Source: JBBQZL01 sp038207745 (GTDB lineage: Bacteria; Actinomycetota; Thermoleophilia; Solirubrobacterales; 70-9). From it: DNA of 11,983 nt. The stretch covers positions 1 to 11,983 of the forward strand of contig JBBQZL010000070.1 in the NCBI GenBank assembly GCA_038207745.1. The letters are read 5' to 3'. A program made the position numbers and the translations under genes. The notes below the pieces were generated by a model. It searched no databases and was not told the DNA's origin. It worked only from the letters and a program-made list of their open reading frames with translations. This document shows, in pieces, positions 1 through 7,152 of this stretch (position 1 is the first letter of the stretch; every line of letters begins with the position of its first letter).

Positions 1-34
1 CATATTCTAGTGGCTGGAAGCGTATCCTAATAAC

Positions 35-658
35 ATGGGCCTCGCCAAGACGAGACAGCAGATCGCCGCCGAGGAGACGCAACGCGCGATCGTGGAGGCG
101 GCGGCGCTGCTGTTCGCCCAGAAGGGCTACCACGGCACCTCGATCGCCGGGATCGCGTCCGAGGCCGGCGTCGCCGTGCAGACGATCTACAACTCGGTGG
201 GGTCAAAACACGAGATCCTCTCGCGCGTCCTCGACTTCGCCGCCGCGGGCGACCGCGCGCCGGTGCCGGTGCCGGTGTTCATGCGCGAGCAGACCGAACG
301 TGAGCCCGATCCGCGCGCCATCATCGCCCAGCTCGTCGAGTTCTGGCGCGGTGCGATACCCCGCACGGCACCGGTGTTCCGCATCATCCGCGAGGCGGCG
401 GCGGTTGACCCTGATGCTGCCGAGCTGGAGCGCACACGCGCCGCGCAGCGGTTACACAACTACAGGGAGGCAGCGCGCCTGCTGGCCGAGCGCGGTGCGC
501 TCCGAACCGGGTTGACCACTGATCACGCCGCCGCCGTGATTTTCGCGATTGGCCATCCGGAGACGTACCGCTCGCTCGTCCTCGAAGGAGACTGGGATGA
601 TGAGCTCTGGGCGGCATGGGCTCGAGCAGCGCTCGAGGCCGCACTGCTCAAGCCGTGA
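35..658 (+). CDS. TetR/AcrR-family transcriptional regulator
   Basis: Predicted 207-residue DNA-binding repressor of the TetR family, acting in the cytoplasm. The N-terminal helix-turn-helix is clear: residues 15-30 form the first helix (ending LLFAQKGYHGTS), and residues 36-58 carry the HTH with the family pattern IA.EAGVAVQTIYN.VGSK. Residues about 70-200 form the all-helical ligand-binding and dimerisation part, which is variable in this family and does not reveal the ligand. Length is typical (about 190-220). The ATG start lacks a convincing Shine-Dalgarno sequence, so translation may be leaderless or weak. The left edge of the window is only 34 bases upstream, so any divergent target gene, the usual partner, lies outside. 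The next gene on the same strand is interrupted, so its regulatory target cannot be deduced. Family assignment is sure; target and inducer are unknown. Confidence 0.93.
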   Translation: MGLAKTRQQIAAEETQRAIVEAAALLFAQKGYHGTSIAGIASEAGVAVQTIYNSVGSKHEILSRVLDFAAAGDRAPVPVPVFMREQTEREPDPRAIIAQLVEFWRGAIPRTAPVFRIIREAAAVDPDAAELERTRAAQRLHNYREAARLLAERGALRTGLTTDHAAAVIFAIGHPETYRSLVLEGDWDDELWAAWARAALEAALLKP

Positions 659-882
659 CCGTCAAGTGGAGCCAGGGCGTGGGGTCCCGCTCGTTACTCT
701 GCTGTCCACGAATCAGGCTGGCGGGCGACGGTGCTACTCGTCGCGCGAAGCAGAAGCCCTGCCAATTGCGAGCCGCTATCGATTGTCACTGGTCCCGAAG
801 CCTCCAACACGGGGCCAGGATGTCGGTGGCGTGAAGAGTGATCGCCATTCTCTGAAACGGTGCCGGCAGCCCGGTTGCTGCG

Positions 883-1710
883 ATGATCCACTTCGTGCGG
901 GATCTGCGCGCCAAGCTGCGAGCACAGCTATCCGGACGAGAGTCCGGTGTGATCGGAAAGGCCGACTATTCGCCGGTCGAGGGGCGAGTCCGTGGACTCC
1001 TCGAGATAGTGCGGCGCGAACTGCCGGTAGATGGGCCAGACCTCCCGCCACAGGCTGGCTGGCCACTCGTCGGGCCGGCCCTGATTGCCCGCCGGAGCGG
1101 AACGCTTGAGTCGATCCTCGAACTGCAGCCACTCGGACGCTCGACCGACCCGCTGATCCTCGTCCGAAGTCTCTACGACCATGCCGTGACGTTCGCGTGA
1201 TTCGCCGCCGATCCCGGCCCGGATCGCCTAGAGCGCTATCTCAAGAGCGATGCCCAGGCCCGGCTAGATGTCGACGACGACTGCCGCATGATGGGCGTCC
1301 CGATGCTGAGCGATCAGATGAGGCAGCGGTTCGAGGCCCAAGTCGCCGAGCATCCGAAGCAAATGCCTCATCTCCTTCAGCGCGCCGAGGGCGCTGACAA
1401 TTATTTGGCCGGGAAGCTCCCCGGCCTGCGCGGTGCGGACACCACGCACTCGTATCGGGGTTTCTACGCGATCGCGTATCGTCGCCAAAATGCCGTTGAG
1501 CACGCGAGCCTGATGGGCTTGAACCACGTCGTGACAGACCTTCCGGGTGGCCGCAAACGTGTCGATCTCGAGGGACCCTCGAAGGACGTTTCCAATCCAC
1601 TTGGGAACGCCACGATCCTGGTCGCGTTCAGCCTCTACATCGCAGCGAACCAGCTCGACTGGGCAACCCGGGACGCCGTGGGCTCGGCCTTCAACAAGTT
1701 CTCCGAGTAG
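883..1710 (+). pseudogene. Hypothetical protein (DUF5677-like) interrupted by an in-frame TGA
   Basis: One reading frame runs from ATG 883 to TAG 1708-1710 (275 codons), broken only by TGA at 1198-1200 (codon 106). Upstream the frame reads LVRSLYDHAVTFA and downstream FAADPGPDRLERYLKSDAQ. The two halves join as one helical protein without a frame change. From similar actinobacterial proteins (RS.YDHAVTFAW.A.DP..R), I expect Trp at the break, so a TGG-to-TGA change is the simplest explanation. The second half could restart at ATG 1288 or 1291 (MMGVPMLS) but would lack the N-terminal helices. The pattern of an RS..(D/E)HAV helix followed by a DP..R loop and a late Y..(Y/F)....N..EH segment resembles DUF5677-type proteins, whose function is unknown. 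That assignment is from memory and tentative. There is no strong RBS, and an in-frame TGA at 853-855 rules out a much earlier start. It may be a real pseudogene or a base-call error. Confidence 0.7.
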
Positions 1711-1727
1711 ATGCCCTGCGGTTATCA

Positions 1728-1745
1728 CTTTGCAGCGCTGCAAGG
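1728..1745. repeat. Palindrome between convergent genes
   Basis: Bases 1730-1743 are a perfect 14-base palindrome (TTGCAGCGCTGCAA), extendable by a G-T wobble and a C-G pair to 1728-1745. It lies 18 bases beyond the stop codon of the interrupted plus-strand gene and before the end of the minus-strand GGDEF gene. As RNA it could fold as a short hairpin with a four-base loop, but no T-run follows. It could be a weak bidirectional terminator, a protein-binding site, or chance. Confidence 0.4.
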
Positions 1746-1910
1746 GGCGAACTAGAGATGGGCCACTCGCAAACCGAACCGTTTGAACTCATCGGTGAGT
1801 GGCGGCGCGCGGTGGGAGTCACCCGCTACGGGTCGTGCGAGGCATGGCGGCTCGGACAGAGCCACGTCGCGGATACGACCGAGGCGACCTTGGCTCAGAT
1901 CGCCGGGCAA

Positions 1911-2997
1911 CTAGAGCGTCACGTCGGGGGAATGGCGACCGGCCGCCGCGCGGGCGACCTTGTTGGCGTACATACGCTGGTCGCTGAGCCGCAGGGCATC
2001 CGTGGGGCCGGCGGCCTCCGTCGGTATCAGCGCCGTGCCGTAGGAGCAGCCGATCTCGAAGTCGTGACTCGAATCCGAGAGCGCTTCGGCAGCTCGCCGC
2101 GCGGTGGCTTCCCCAGCACCGTTACCCGCCGGGACGAGCAGGCAGAACTCATCGCCGCCGAGGCGATATGGGGTGCCGTGTCCGTCTGCCGCGTCAGCGA
2201 AGTGCCCGCCGAGACGGCGGAGGACTTCATCGCCGGCTTGGTGGCCGAAGCTGTCGTTGTATTCCTTGAAGCCGTCGAGGTCGAACATGGCCAGGAGGAG
2301 TTCGCGCTCGGCGTTCGCCTGCGGGATACACGTCTGGAAGGTCGCCGAGAAGCGCACGCCGGTTGCTGAGGCCCGTCAATGCGTCGGTGAGGGCATCCAT
2401 GCGACTTGCGGCAAGAAGATGCTCGTTCTCACGTTTGAGCCGGTTGGAGCGCGTGGAGAAGAAGCCGAAAGCGGTCAGCAGCAGCGTGATCATTGCCGCT
2501 GAGCCGACGATCGCCTGATGGTGTGAGCGCACTGCGCGCTGGTGGAACTCGTCACCAGCGGCGTCAAGCAGCGCAGTGCCCCTCTCCAAGTGCCGTGCGG
2601 CGAGTATCCCCTCTTCGTCGGCCCGGCGACCGTATCCCACGGTGACTTCCAGGTGGTAGATCTTGCCGAGGGCTTCGAAGTTGGCGCGTAGCGGCACGGC
2701 GATCTGCGCGAGTTGCGCCGGCGGAGACTCCTGCCGCAGATCGGCGAGCGCTCTGTTCACGCGCTGTTTGCCCGCCGTGATCGTCTCGCGCGCACGCTTC
2801 GGGTTGCCCCCGCTCGCGGACTCGGCTTGAAACGGCGCGGTCTGGAGCCGTGTGAGTGCCGTCTTCACGTTCGCGAGACTCAACTCTGCGTCTCGGTCTG
2901 CAGCGTTCTGCTGCTGCAGGAGGGTGATCACAACGATCGCGGCCAGGCTGAAGGTGATCGCCAGGACGGGGATGAACTTGGATCGGATCCACTGCAA
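1911..2997 (-). pseudogene. Membrane-bound GGDEF diguanylate cyclase, frameshifted
   Basis: Codes for a diguanylate cyclase (two GTP to cyclic di-GMP) in two frames. The first frame starts at ATG 2997: transmembrane segment at residues 8-28, a probable periplasmic sensor helix region at 30-160 (full of Ala, Leu, Gln and Arg, coiled-coil-like), a second membrane segment at 162-181, and the start of the GGDEF domain (DALTDALTGLSNRRALLGDL). The reading then leaves the family pattern. The next frame resumes it with ERELLLAMFDLDGFKEYNDSFGHQAGDE, and the active-site GGDEF (bases 2145-2159) follows YRL. The switch lies between about 2300 and 2345 and corresponds to one extra base (or two missing). 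No RxxD inhibitory site is present at the usual place five residues before GGDEF. The protein ends soon after the RMYANK helix, as in normal family members. As written, the catalytic half cannot be translated with the sensor. It is a pseudogene unless the sequence has an indel error. Confidence 0.82.
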
Positions 2998-3221
2998 GTG
3001 GGCCTTTCGTGGGTGCTTCAGGTTTCCATGTTATCGGCGGCCGCGAGCGTGACCGTGAATCTCAGCCTCGGGGCTGGCCGACGCAATTCCTTCGGCATTG
3101 AAGGCATGGTGGCCGGGGTGCGGTGAGTGTCGAGGCCTCACTGGCGGAAGCATTGTCTGCGGTCATCTAGTCTCTTCCGCAATGGCCACCCGCGTCGACC
3201 CCGGAATGCGACTCCCCGGCC

Positions 3222-3227
3222 AAGGAG
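3222..3227 (+). promoter_or_regulatory. Ribosome binding site of the patatin gene
   Basis: AAGGAG ends four bases before ATG 3232. It decides the start: the open frame extends upstream to 3127, but that extension is Arg/Pro-rich, unlike any patatin N-terminus, and has no RBS. The protein beginning at 3232 opens directly with the conserved first strand (MRIGLVLGAGG). Confidence 0.8.
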
Positions 3228-3231
3228 AGCG

Positions 3232-4296
3232 ATGAGGATCGGGTTGGTGCTGGGAGCCGGCGGCGTCCAAGGGGGCGCCTGGCTGGTTGGCGGACTGGAC
3301 GCGATCGCCGCAGAGACGGGCTGGGACCCTGCCGAGGCCGAATTCGTCGTCGGCACTTCGGCCGGCTCGATGATCGGGGCCCTCTGCGCGTCTGGCGTTC
3401 CACCATGGTTCATGGTGGCCCACTCCCGCGGGGAGAGCTTCGAGAAGGTGATCGATGCGGGGGGCCGGCCTTCAGCGGAGGCCGACCGTTCCGGTGGCGC
3501 CGCATTCCACCTGCACCGGGGGATGCCGGGGATCGGGCCCGGGTCCTGGCAGCTGCTTCGGCGAACCCTTGCGCGGCCGGACCGCCACACTCCGGCGGCC
3601 GTGCTCAGCGCCTGGCTGCCGCGCGGACCCGTATCGACCGAGCCGCTCAAGCGGCAGATCCGGCGCGTCGTTCCCTCGGGCTGGAGCCCTCATCCCGGCC
3701 TCCGGATCGTAGCCTGCGACTACGGGACCGGGCGTCGCGTCGCCTTCGGGTCGCCGAGTGCGCCAGAGGCAGAGTTGGCCGACGCGGTCGCCGCATCGTG
3801 CGCGGTGCCGGGCTACTACCGGCCGGTCGGGATCGGAGGCCGATCGTACGTCGACGGCGGGGTCTACTCAGCGTCGAACGCCGATGTGCTGCGTGGCGAA
3901 GGTCTTGACCTGGTGATCTGCCTCAACCCGACCTCGTCGCTTCATCCGATCCGCGCGCTGGATCCAGGTGCCGCGGTGCGGCTGCTGCTTCACCGCCCCT
4001 CTGGGCGGCGACTCGGCAATGAGGCGAAAAAGCTGCGCGCCGCGGGTACGGAGGTGATCCTGATCCAGCCCCTCAAGGAGGACCTCCAGACGATGAGCCT
4101 GAACCTGATGAGCACGCGAAACCGAAACCAGGTGATCGAGGTTGCCCGCCGCACCGTTGCCGCCCAGCTCAGCCGGCCGGAGAATCGCGAATTGCTGGCC
4201 GGGCTGCCGCCGGCGCGCAGGCCAGAGATGGTCCGGCGTCCCGAGGGGCCGGCTTCGCAGTGGCCGCATCTGGACGTGCTGCAACGGGCGGGCTGA
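3232..4296 (+). CDS. Patatin-like phospholipase (lipid acyl hydrolase)
   Basis: A 354-residue patatin-family serine hydrolase, expected to release fatty acids from phospholipids or other acyl lipids using a Ser-Asp dyad. The hallmarks are in order: the glycine-rich oxyanion loop GAGGVQGGAW at residues 8-17; the nucleophile elbow GTSAGS with Ser43 in the GxSxG motif; and the catalytic Asp208 in the DGG motif (SYVDGGVYSASNADVL). Residues 120-165 form an insertion rich in Arg/Pro/Trp, perhaps a lid. The C-terminal 100 residues are helical and end RRPEGPASQWPHLDVLQ. There is no signal peptide, so it is probably cytoplasmic or peripheral at the membrane inner face. It stands alone, convergent with the ATPase gene. 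The usual Arg/Lys in the oxyanion loop (GGxRG) is Gln13 here, a known kind of variation. The substrate is not predictable. A WS/DGAT acyltransferase 4.6 kb away means both lipid synthesis and lipid hydrolysis are encoded nearby, but no operon links them. Confidence 0.93.
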   Translation: MRIGLVLGAGGVQGGAWLVGGLDAIAAETGWDPAEAEFVVGTSAGSMIGALCASGVPPWFMVAHSRGESFEKVIDAGGRPSAEADRSGGAAFHLHRGMPGIGPGSWQLLRRTLARPDRHTPAAVLSAWLPRGPVSTEPLKRQIRRVVPSGWSPHPGLRIVACDYGTGRRVAFGSPSAPEAELADAVAASCAVPGYYRPVGIGGRSYVDGGVYSASNADVLRGEGLDLVICLNPTSSLHPIRALDPGAAVRLLLHRPSGRRLGNEAKKLRAAGTEVILIQPLKEDLQTMSLNLMSTRNRNQVIEVARRTVAAQLSRPENRELLAGLPPARRPEMVRRPEGPASQWPHLDVLQRAG

Positions 4297-4308
4297 CTGT
4301 CGCCCGCC
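4287..4308 (+). terminator. Hairpin at the end of the patatin gene
   Basis: GGCGGGC (4287-4293) pairs with GCCCGCC (4302-4308) around an 8-base loop that includes the TGA stop codon. It gives a seven-base-pair GC-only stem between two convergent genes. No T-run follows, which is common for high-GC actinobacterial terminators but makes the call less certain. Confidence 0.42.
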
Positions 4309-4388
4309 GAATACAGCCCAGAACATTGCCTTCCCCCGTCGGCCAGAACCTCATCGGGGCGCCTCGACTGGTTCGGTCGGGTCCGGAC

Positions 4389-7103
4389 TCAGCCGCGCGC
4401 CCGCGCCGCAGAGCGATCGCTCCGGGCTCGACGCAGCCACTTCTCAGTTCCCACAACCGCCCAGACCAGGAGTCCGACAGAGACGATGCGGGCCCAGGCG
4501 CCGGCGTCGATCGGCGCGCTGTGGAACAGCGTGTGCATCTGCGGCGCGTAGGTGAAGAGCGCCTGCAGGACGATCGTCGTCACTATGCCTGCGCTCACCC
4601 ACGGGTTGGTGAAGGCCCCGATGCGGAACATCGAGCGCTCGAGTGAGCGGCAATTGAGCAGGTAGAAGATCTCGCCCACCACGAAGACGTTTACCGCAAC
4701 GGTGCGCGCCTCGGCGATCGGCATTCCGCGACCCTGCGCCCATTCGAACAGCCCGAACGAGCCGCCGAGCAGCAGCGCCGAAACCAGCACGATCCTCCCC
4801 ATCAGCTCGCCGGTCAGGAGTGGCCGCGCGGGGTCGCGCGGCGGGCGGCCCATGATCCCGGGCTCCATGCGCTCGAACGCGAGCATCAGCCCAAGGGCAA
4901 CCGCGGTGGTCATGTTGATCCACAGGACCTGCACGGGCAGGATCGGCAGCGTGATCCCAGCCGCGATAGCCGTGAGGATGAGCAGGCCCTCACTTAAGTT
5001 CGTCGGCAGGGTCCAGACGATGAATTTCGTCAGGTTGTCGAAGGTGCGTCGCCCCTCCTCGACCGCTGCCTCTATCGAGGCGAAGTTGTCGTCGGTCAGG
5101 ACGATGTCGGCCGACTCGCGGGCCACTTCGGTGCCGCCGCGGCCCATCGCGATCCCGATGTCGGCCTGCTTGAGCGCCGGTGCGTCGTTGACCCCGTCAC
5201 CGGTCATCGCGACGATCTCGCCGCGCCGCTGAAATGCCTCAACGAGGCGCAGCTTCTGCTCCGGGGAGACGCGGGCGAACACCGCGACCCGCAGCACCTC
5301 GTCCTCCAACTGTGCGGCAGAGCACGCTGCGATCTCAGACCCTGTCATCGCATCTGGCGGCGCGTCCTGCGAGCCTCCGGCGTCCAGTCCAATCCGATGG
5401 GCGATTGCACGGGCCGTGGCAATGTGGTCGCCTGTGATCATCTTCAGCGAGATCCCTGCGGCCTGACAGTTCGCGACCGCTTCGATCGCCTCAGGGCGCG
5501 GCGGGTCCATCATCCCCTGCAGCCCCATGAAGCTCATACGGCCGGCGAATCGCTCGGCCTCGAGCCCGCCATCGACCGCGACCGGCGCGGCCTGCGCGAA
5601 GGCCAGGACCCGCAAGCCGATCGCGCCCAGTGCCTCGGCCTCTGCGAGGATCCGCCCGTGGTCGAGTGCCGCAGCCCGCCCTGCGGGGTCAAGCTCATCT
5701 GAGCACATCGCGAGTACTCGCTCCACCGCACCCTTCACGTAGATCGTTCCAATCGACTGCCGGTCGCCCTCGTGGAGCGTCGCCATGAATTGCCGCTCGG
5801 ATTCGAAGGGGATTGCGTCGAGCCGCGGGAACTCCTCGGCCGTTCGCTCCGGATCGATACCGCACTTGCGCGCGGCGACCAGCAGCGCCGCTTCCGTCGG
5901 GTCGCCGACGATCTCCCAGCCTTTCTCGTGCTCGACCAGGCGCGCGTCGTTGCAGAGAGCCCCCGCGACAAGGCACATGTGAAGAGCAGTTTCGCGCCCG
6001 TCCGACCCGTCCTCGGGCGTGATCTGGCCGGACGGGCTGTAGCCGGTGCCGCCAACGGCGAAGCGGTACCCGCCCGCGACGATCGCCTGTACCGTCATCT
6101 GGTTCTCGGTGAGCGTCCCGGTCTTGTCGGTGCAGATCACGGTGGTACTTCCAAGTGTCTCGACCGCAGGAAGGCGCCGGACTACGGCGTTGCGCCGAGC
6201 CATGCGGCTCACGCCGATTGCGAGCGTGATGGTGACCGCAGCAGGCAGGCCCTCCGGGATGGCGCCGACCGCCAGCGCGACCACGGCAACGAGAAGGTCG
6301 GCCGGGTGCTCCCCGCGGGCAAGCCCGATCGCGTAGGTCACAGCCGCCAGTGCCAGAATCGCCCAGGTCAACAGCTTGCTGAAGTGCGCGATCTTCTTTG
6401 TCAGCGGAGTGGCGATTTCAGCAGCCCCGCCGACCAGCCGGTGAATCAAGCCGAGCTCCGTCTCCGAACCCGTGGCGACGACCACCCCCAGGCCGTCGCC
6501 GCGGCTGACCAGTGTGGAGGCAAATGCCATGTTGGAACGATCGGCGACGGTCGTGTCCGACGGCAGCTCGGTCTCGACCTTCGTCGCAGGTAGCGACTCC
6601 CCGGTCAGTGAGGACTCGTCGATCTTCAGCTCCCGGACCTCAACCAACCGGATATCGGCCGCGACCGCGTCCCCCGCGGCCAGCACGAGCAGATCCCCGG
6701 GGACGACGGCCGCAGAAGATATGCGCCGCCGCTTGCCGTCGCGGATCACGGTGGACTCGGGCGAGACCATGGCGATCAGCGCCTCCAGGGCCCGCTCCGC
6801 GCGCCCCTCCTGGATGAACCCGATCATCGCGTTGAGGAGCACCACGCCGGCAATCACGCTCGCGTCCACCGGCTTGCCGATCAGCAGCGTGACAGTCGCC
6901 GCGACGAGCAGGATGTAGATCAGCGGATGGTTGAACTGCAGCACAAAACGCAGCATCGGCCCCTTCCGCGGTGCCTGCGGCAGCGAATTGGGACCTAGCC
7001 GATCCAGGCGCTCCGCGGCCTCGGCCTGACTGAGACCGCGCAAACGGTCGGTTTCCAGCAGCAGGACTGCTTCATGAACGGGCAGGTCATGCACGGAGAC
7101 CAT
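4389..7103 (-). CDS. ctpF: CtpF-like P2-type cation-transporting ATPase
   Basis: A 904-residue P-type ATPase of the inner membrane that uses ATP to move a cation, probably Ca2+. In order: an N-terminal cation-ATPase domain (1-55); M1/M2 (about 58-97); the actuator loop with TGES at 167-170; M4 with PEGLP at 283-287; phosphorylated Asp326 in DKTGTLT; a nucleotide-binding domain containing KGAVE; the hinge TGDGVNDAP at 634-642; then M5-M10. M5 keeps Asn702 and Glu705 (TNLSE), matching the SERCA Ca2+ ligands. M6 reads WINMTTAVALG, so the SERCA Asp800 position is Ala734. As I recall it, M. tuberculosis CtpF (905 residues) has the same M6 sequence and nearly the same length and N-terminal style (HDLP.HE.VLLLE). 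The ATG has a good RBS (GGGAGG, spacing seven). It follows the secreted repeat gene on the same strand after 46 bases, with a terminator-like hairpin between. The ion is inferred from family, not shown. Confidence 0.93.
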   Translation of the reverse strand: MVSVHDLPVHEAVLLLETDRLRGLSQAEAAERLDRLGPNSLPQAPRKGPMLRFVLQFNHPLIYILLVAATVTLLIGKPVDASVIAGVVLLNAMIGFIQEGRAERALEALIAMVSPESTVIRDGKRRRISSAAVVPGDLLVLAAGDAVAADIRLVEVRELKIDESSLTGESLPATKVETELPSDTTVADRSNMAFASTLVSRGDGLGVVVATGSETELGLIHRLVGGAAEIATPLTKKIAHFSKLLTWAILALAAVTYAIGLARGEHPADLLVAVVALAVGAIPEGLPAAVTITLAIGVSRMARRNAVVRRLPAVETLGSTTVICTDKTGTLTENQMTVQAIVAGGYRFAVGGTGYSPSGQITPEDGSDGRETALHMCLVAGALCNDARLVEHEKGWEIVGDPTEAALLVAARKCGIDPERTAEEFPRLDAIPFESERQFMATLHEGDRQSIGTIYVKGAVERVLAMCSDELDPAGRAAALDHGRILAEAEALGAIGLRVLAFAQAAPVAVDGGLEAERFAGRMSFMGLQGMMDPPRPEAIEAVANCQAAGISLKMITGDHIATARAIAHRIGLDAGGSQDAPPDAMTGSEIAACSAAQLEDEVLRVAVFARVSPEQKLRLVEAFQRRGEIVAMTGDGVNDAPALKQADIGIAMGRGGTEVARESADIVLTDDNFASIEAAVEEGRRTFDNLTKFIVWTLPTNLSEGLLILTAIAAGITLPILPVQVLWINMTTAVALGLMLAFERMEPGIMGRPPRDPARPLLTGELMGRIVLVSALLLGGSFGLFEWAQGRGMPIAEARTVAVNVFVVGEIFYLLNCRSLERSMFRIGAFTNPWVSAGIVTTIVLQALFTYAPQMHTLFHSAPIDAGAWARIVSVGLLVWAVVGTEKWLRRARSDRSAARARG

Positions 7104-7126
7104 GATGATGCCTCCCGCCGCGTAAA

Positions 7127-7152
7127 TAGGCTTGGCGCTTTCGCCCCGCCTA
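7127..7152 (-). terminator. Hairpin overlapping the stop of the secreted repeat gene
   Basis: On the minus strand TAGGC (7152-7148) pairs with GCCTA (7131-7127). Inside that, GGCG pairs with CGCC around an AAAG loop, and a 2x2 internal loop separates the two stems. TTT follows. The outer stem begins with the TAG stop codon itself. This looks like a weak intrinsic terminator that would partly separate the secreted-protein gene from the ATPase gene downstream. Confidence 0.45.

Noticed and set aside
659..882. Possible tRNA or small RNA in the gap after TetR
   Set aside because: No cloverleaf, anticodon arm or conserved T-loop found; the gap looks non-functional at this resolution.
549..1109. 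186-codon plus-strand frame over 549-1109
   Set aside because: Overlaps the TetR end and the 883 gene out of frame; Arg/Ser-rich without structure.
1198..1228. Possible selenocysteine: TGA followed by a hairpin (CGATCC / GGATCG, six-base loop)
   Set aside because: The stem is short and lacks the usual bacterial SECIS loop features, the expected residue is Trp rather than Cys, and the protein has no redox context.
1758..2369. Plus-strand 203-codon open frame
   Set aside because: Most of it is antisense to the GGDEF catalytic domain, which has clear family motifs; the protein has no recognisable character.
3127..3231. 35-residue N-terminal extension of the patatin gene
   Set aside because: Arg/Pro-rich with no RBS or family resemblance; the AAGGAG before ATG 3232 and the motif position favour the shorter protein.
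5772..6593. 273-codon plus-strand frame inside the ATPase
   Set aside because: Antisense shadow of a gene with all P-type ATPase motifs; typical of GC-rich codon bias.
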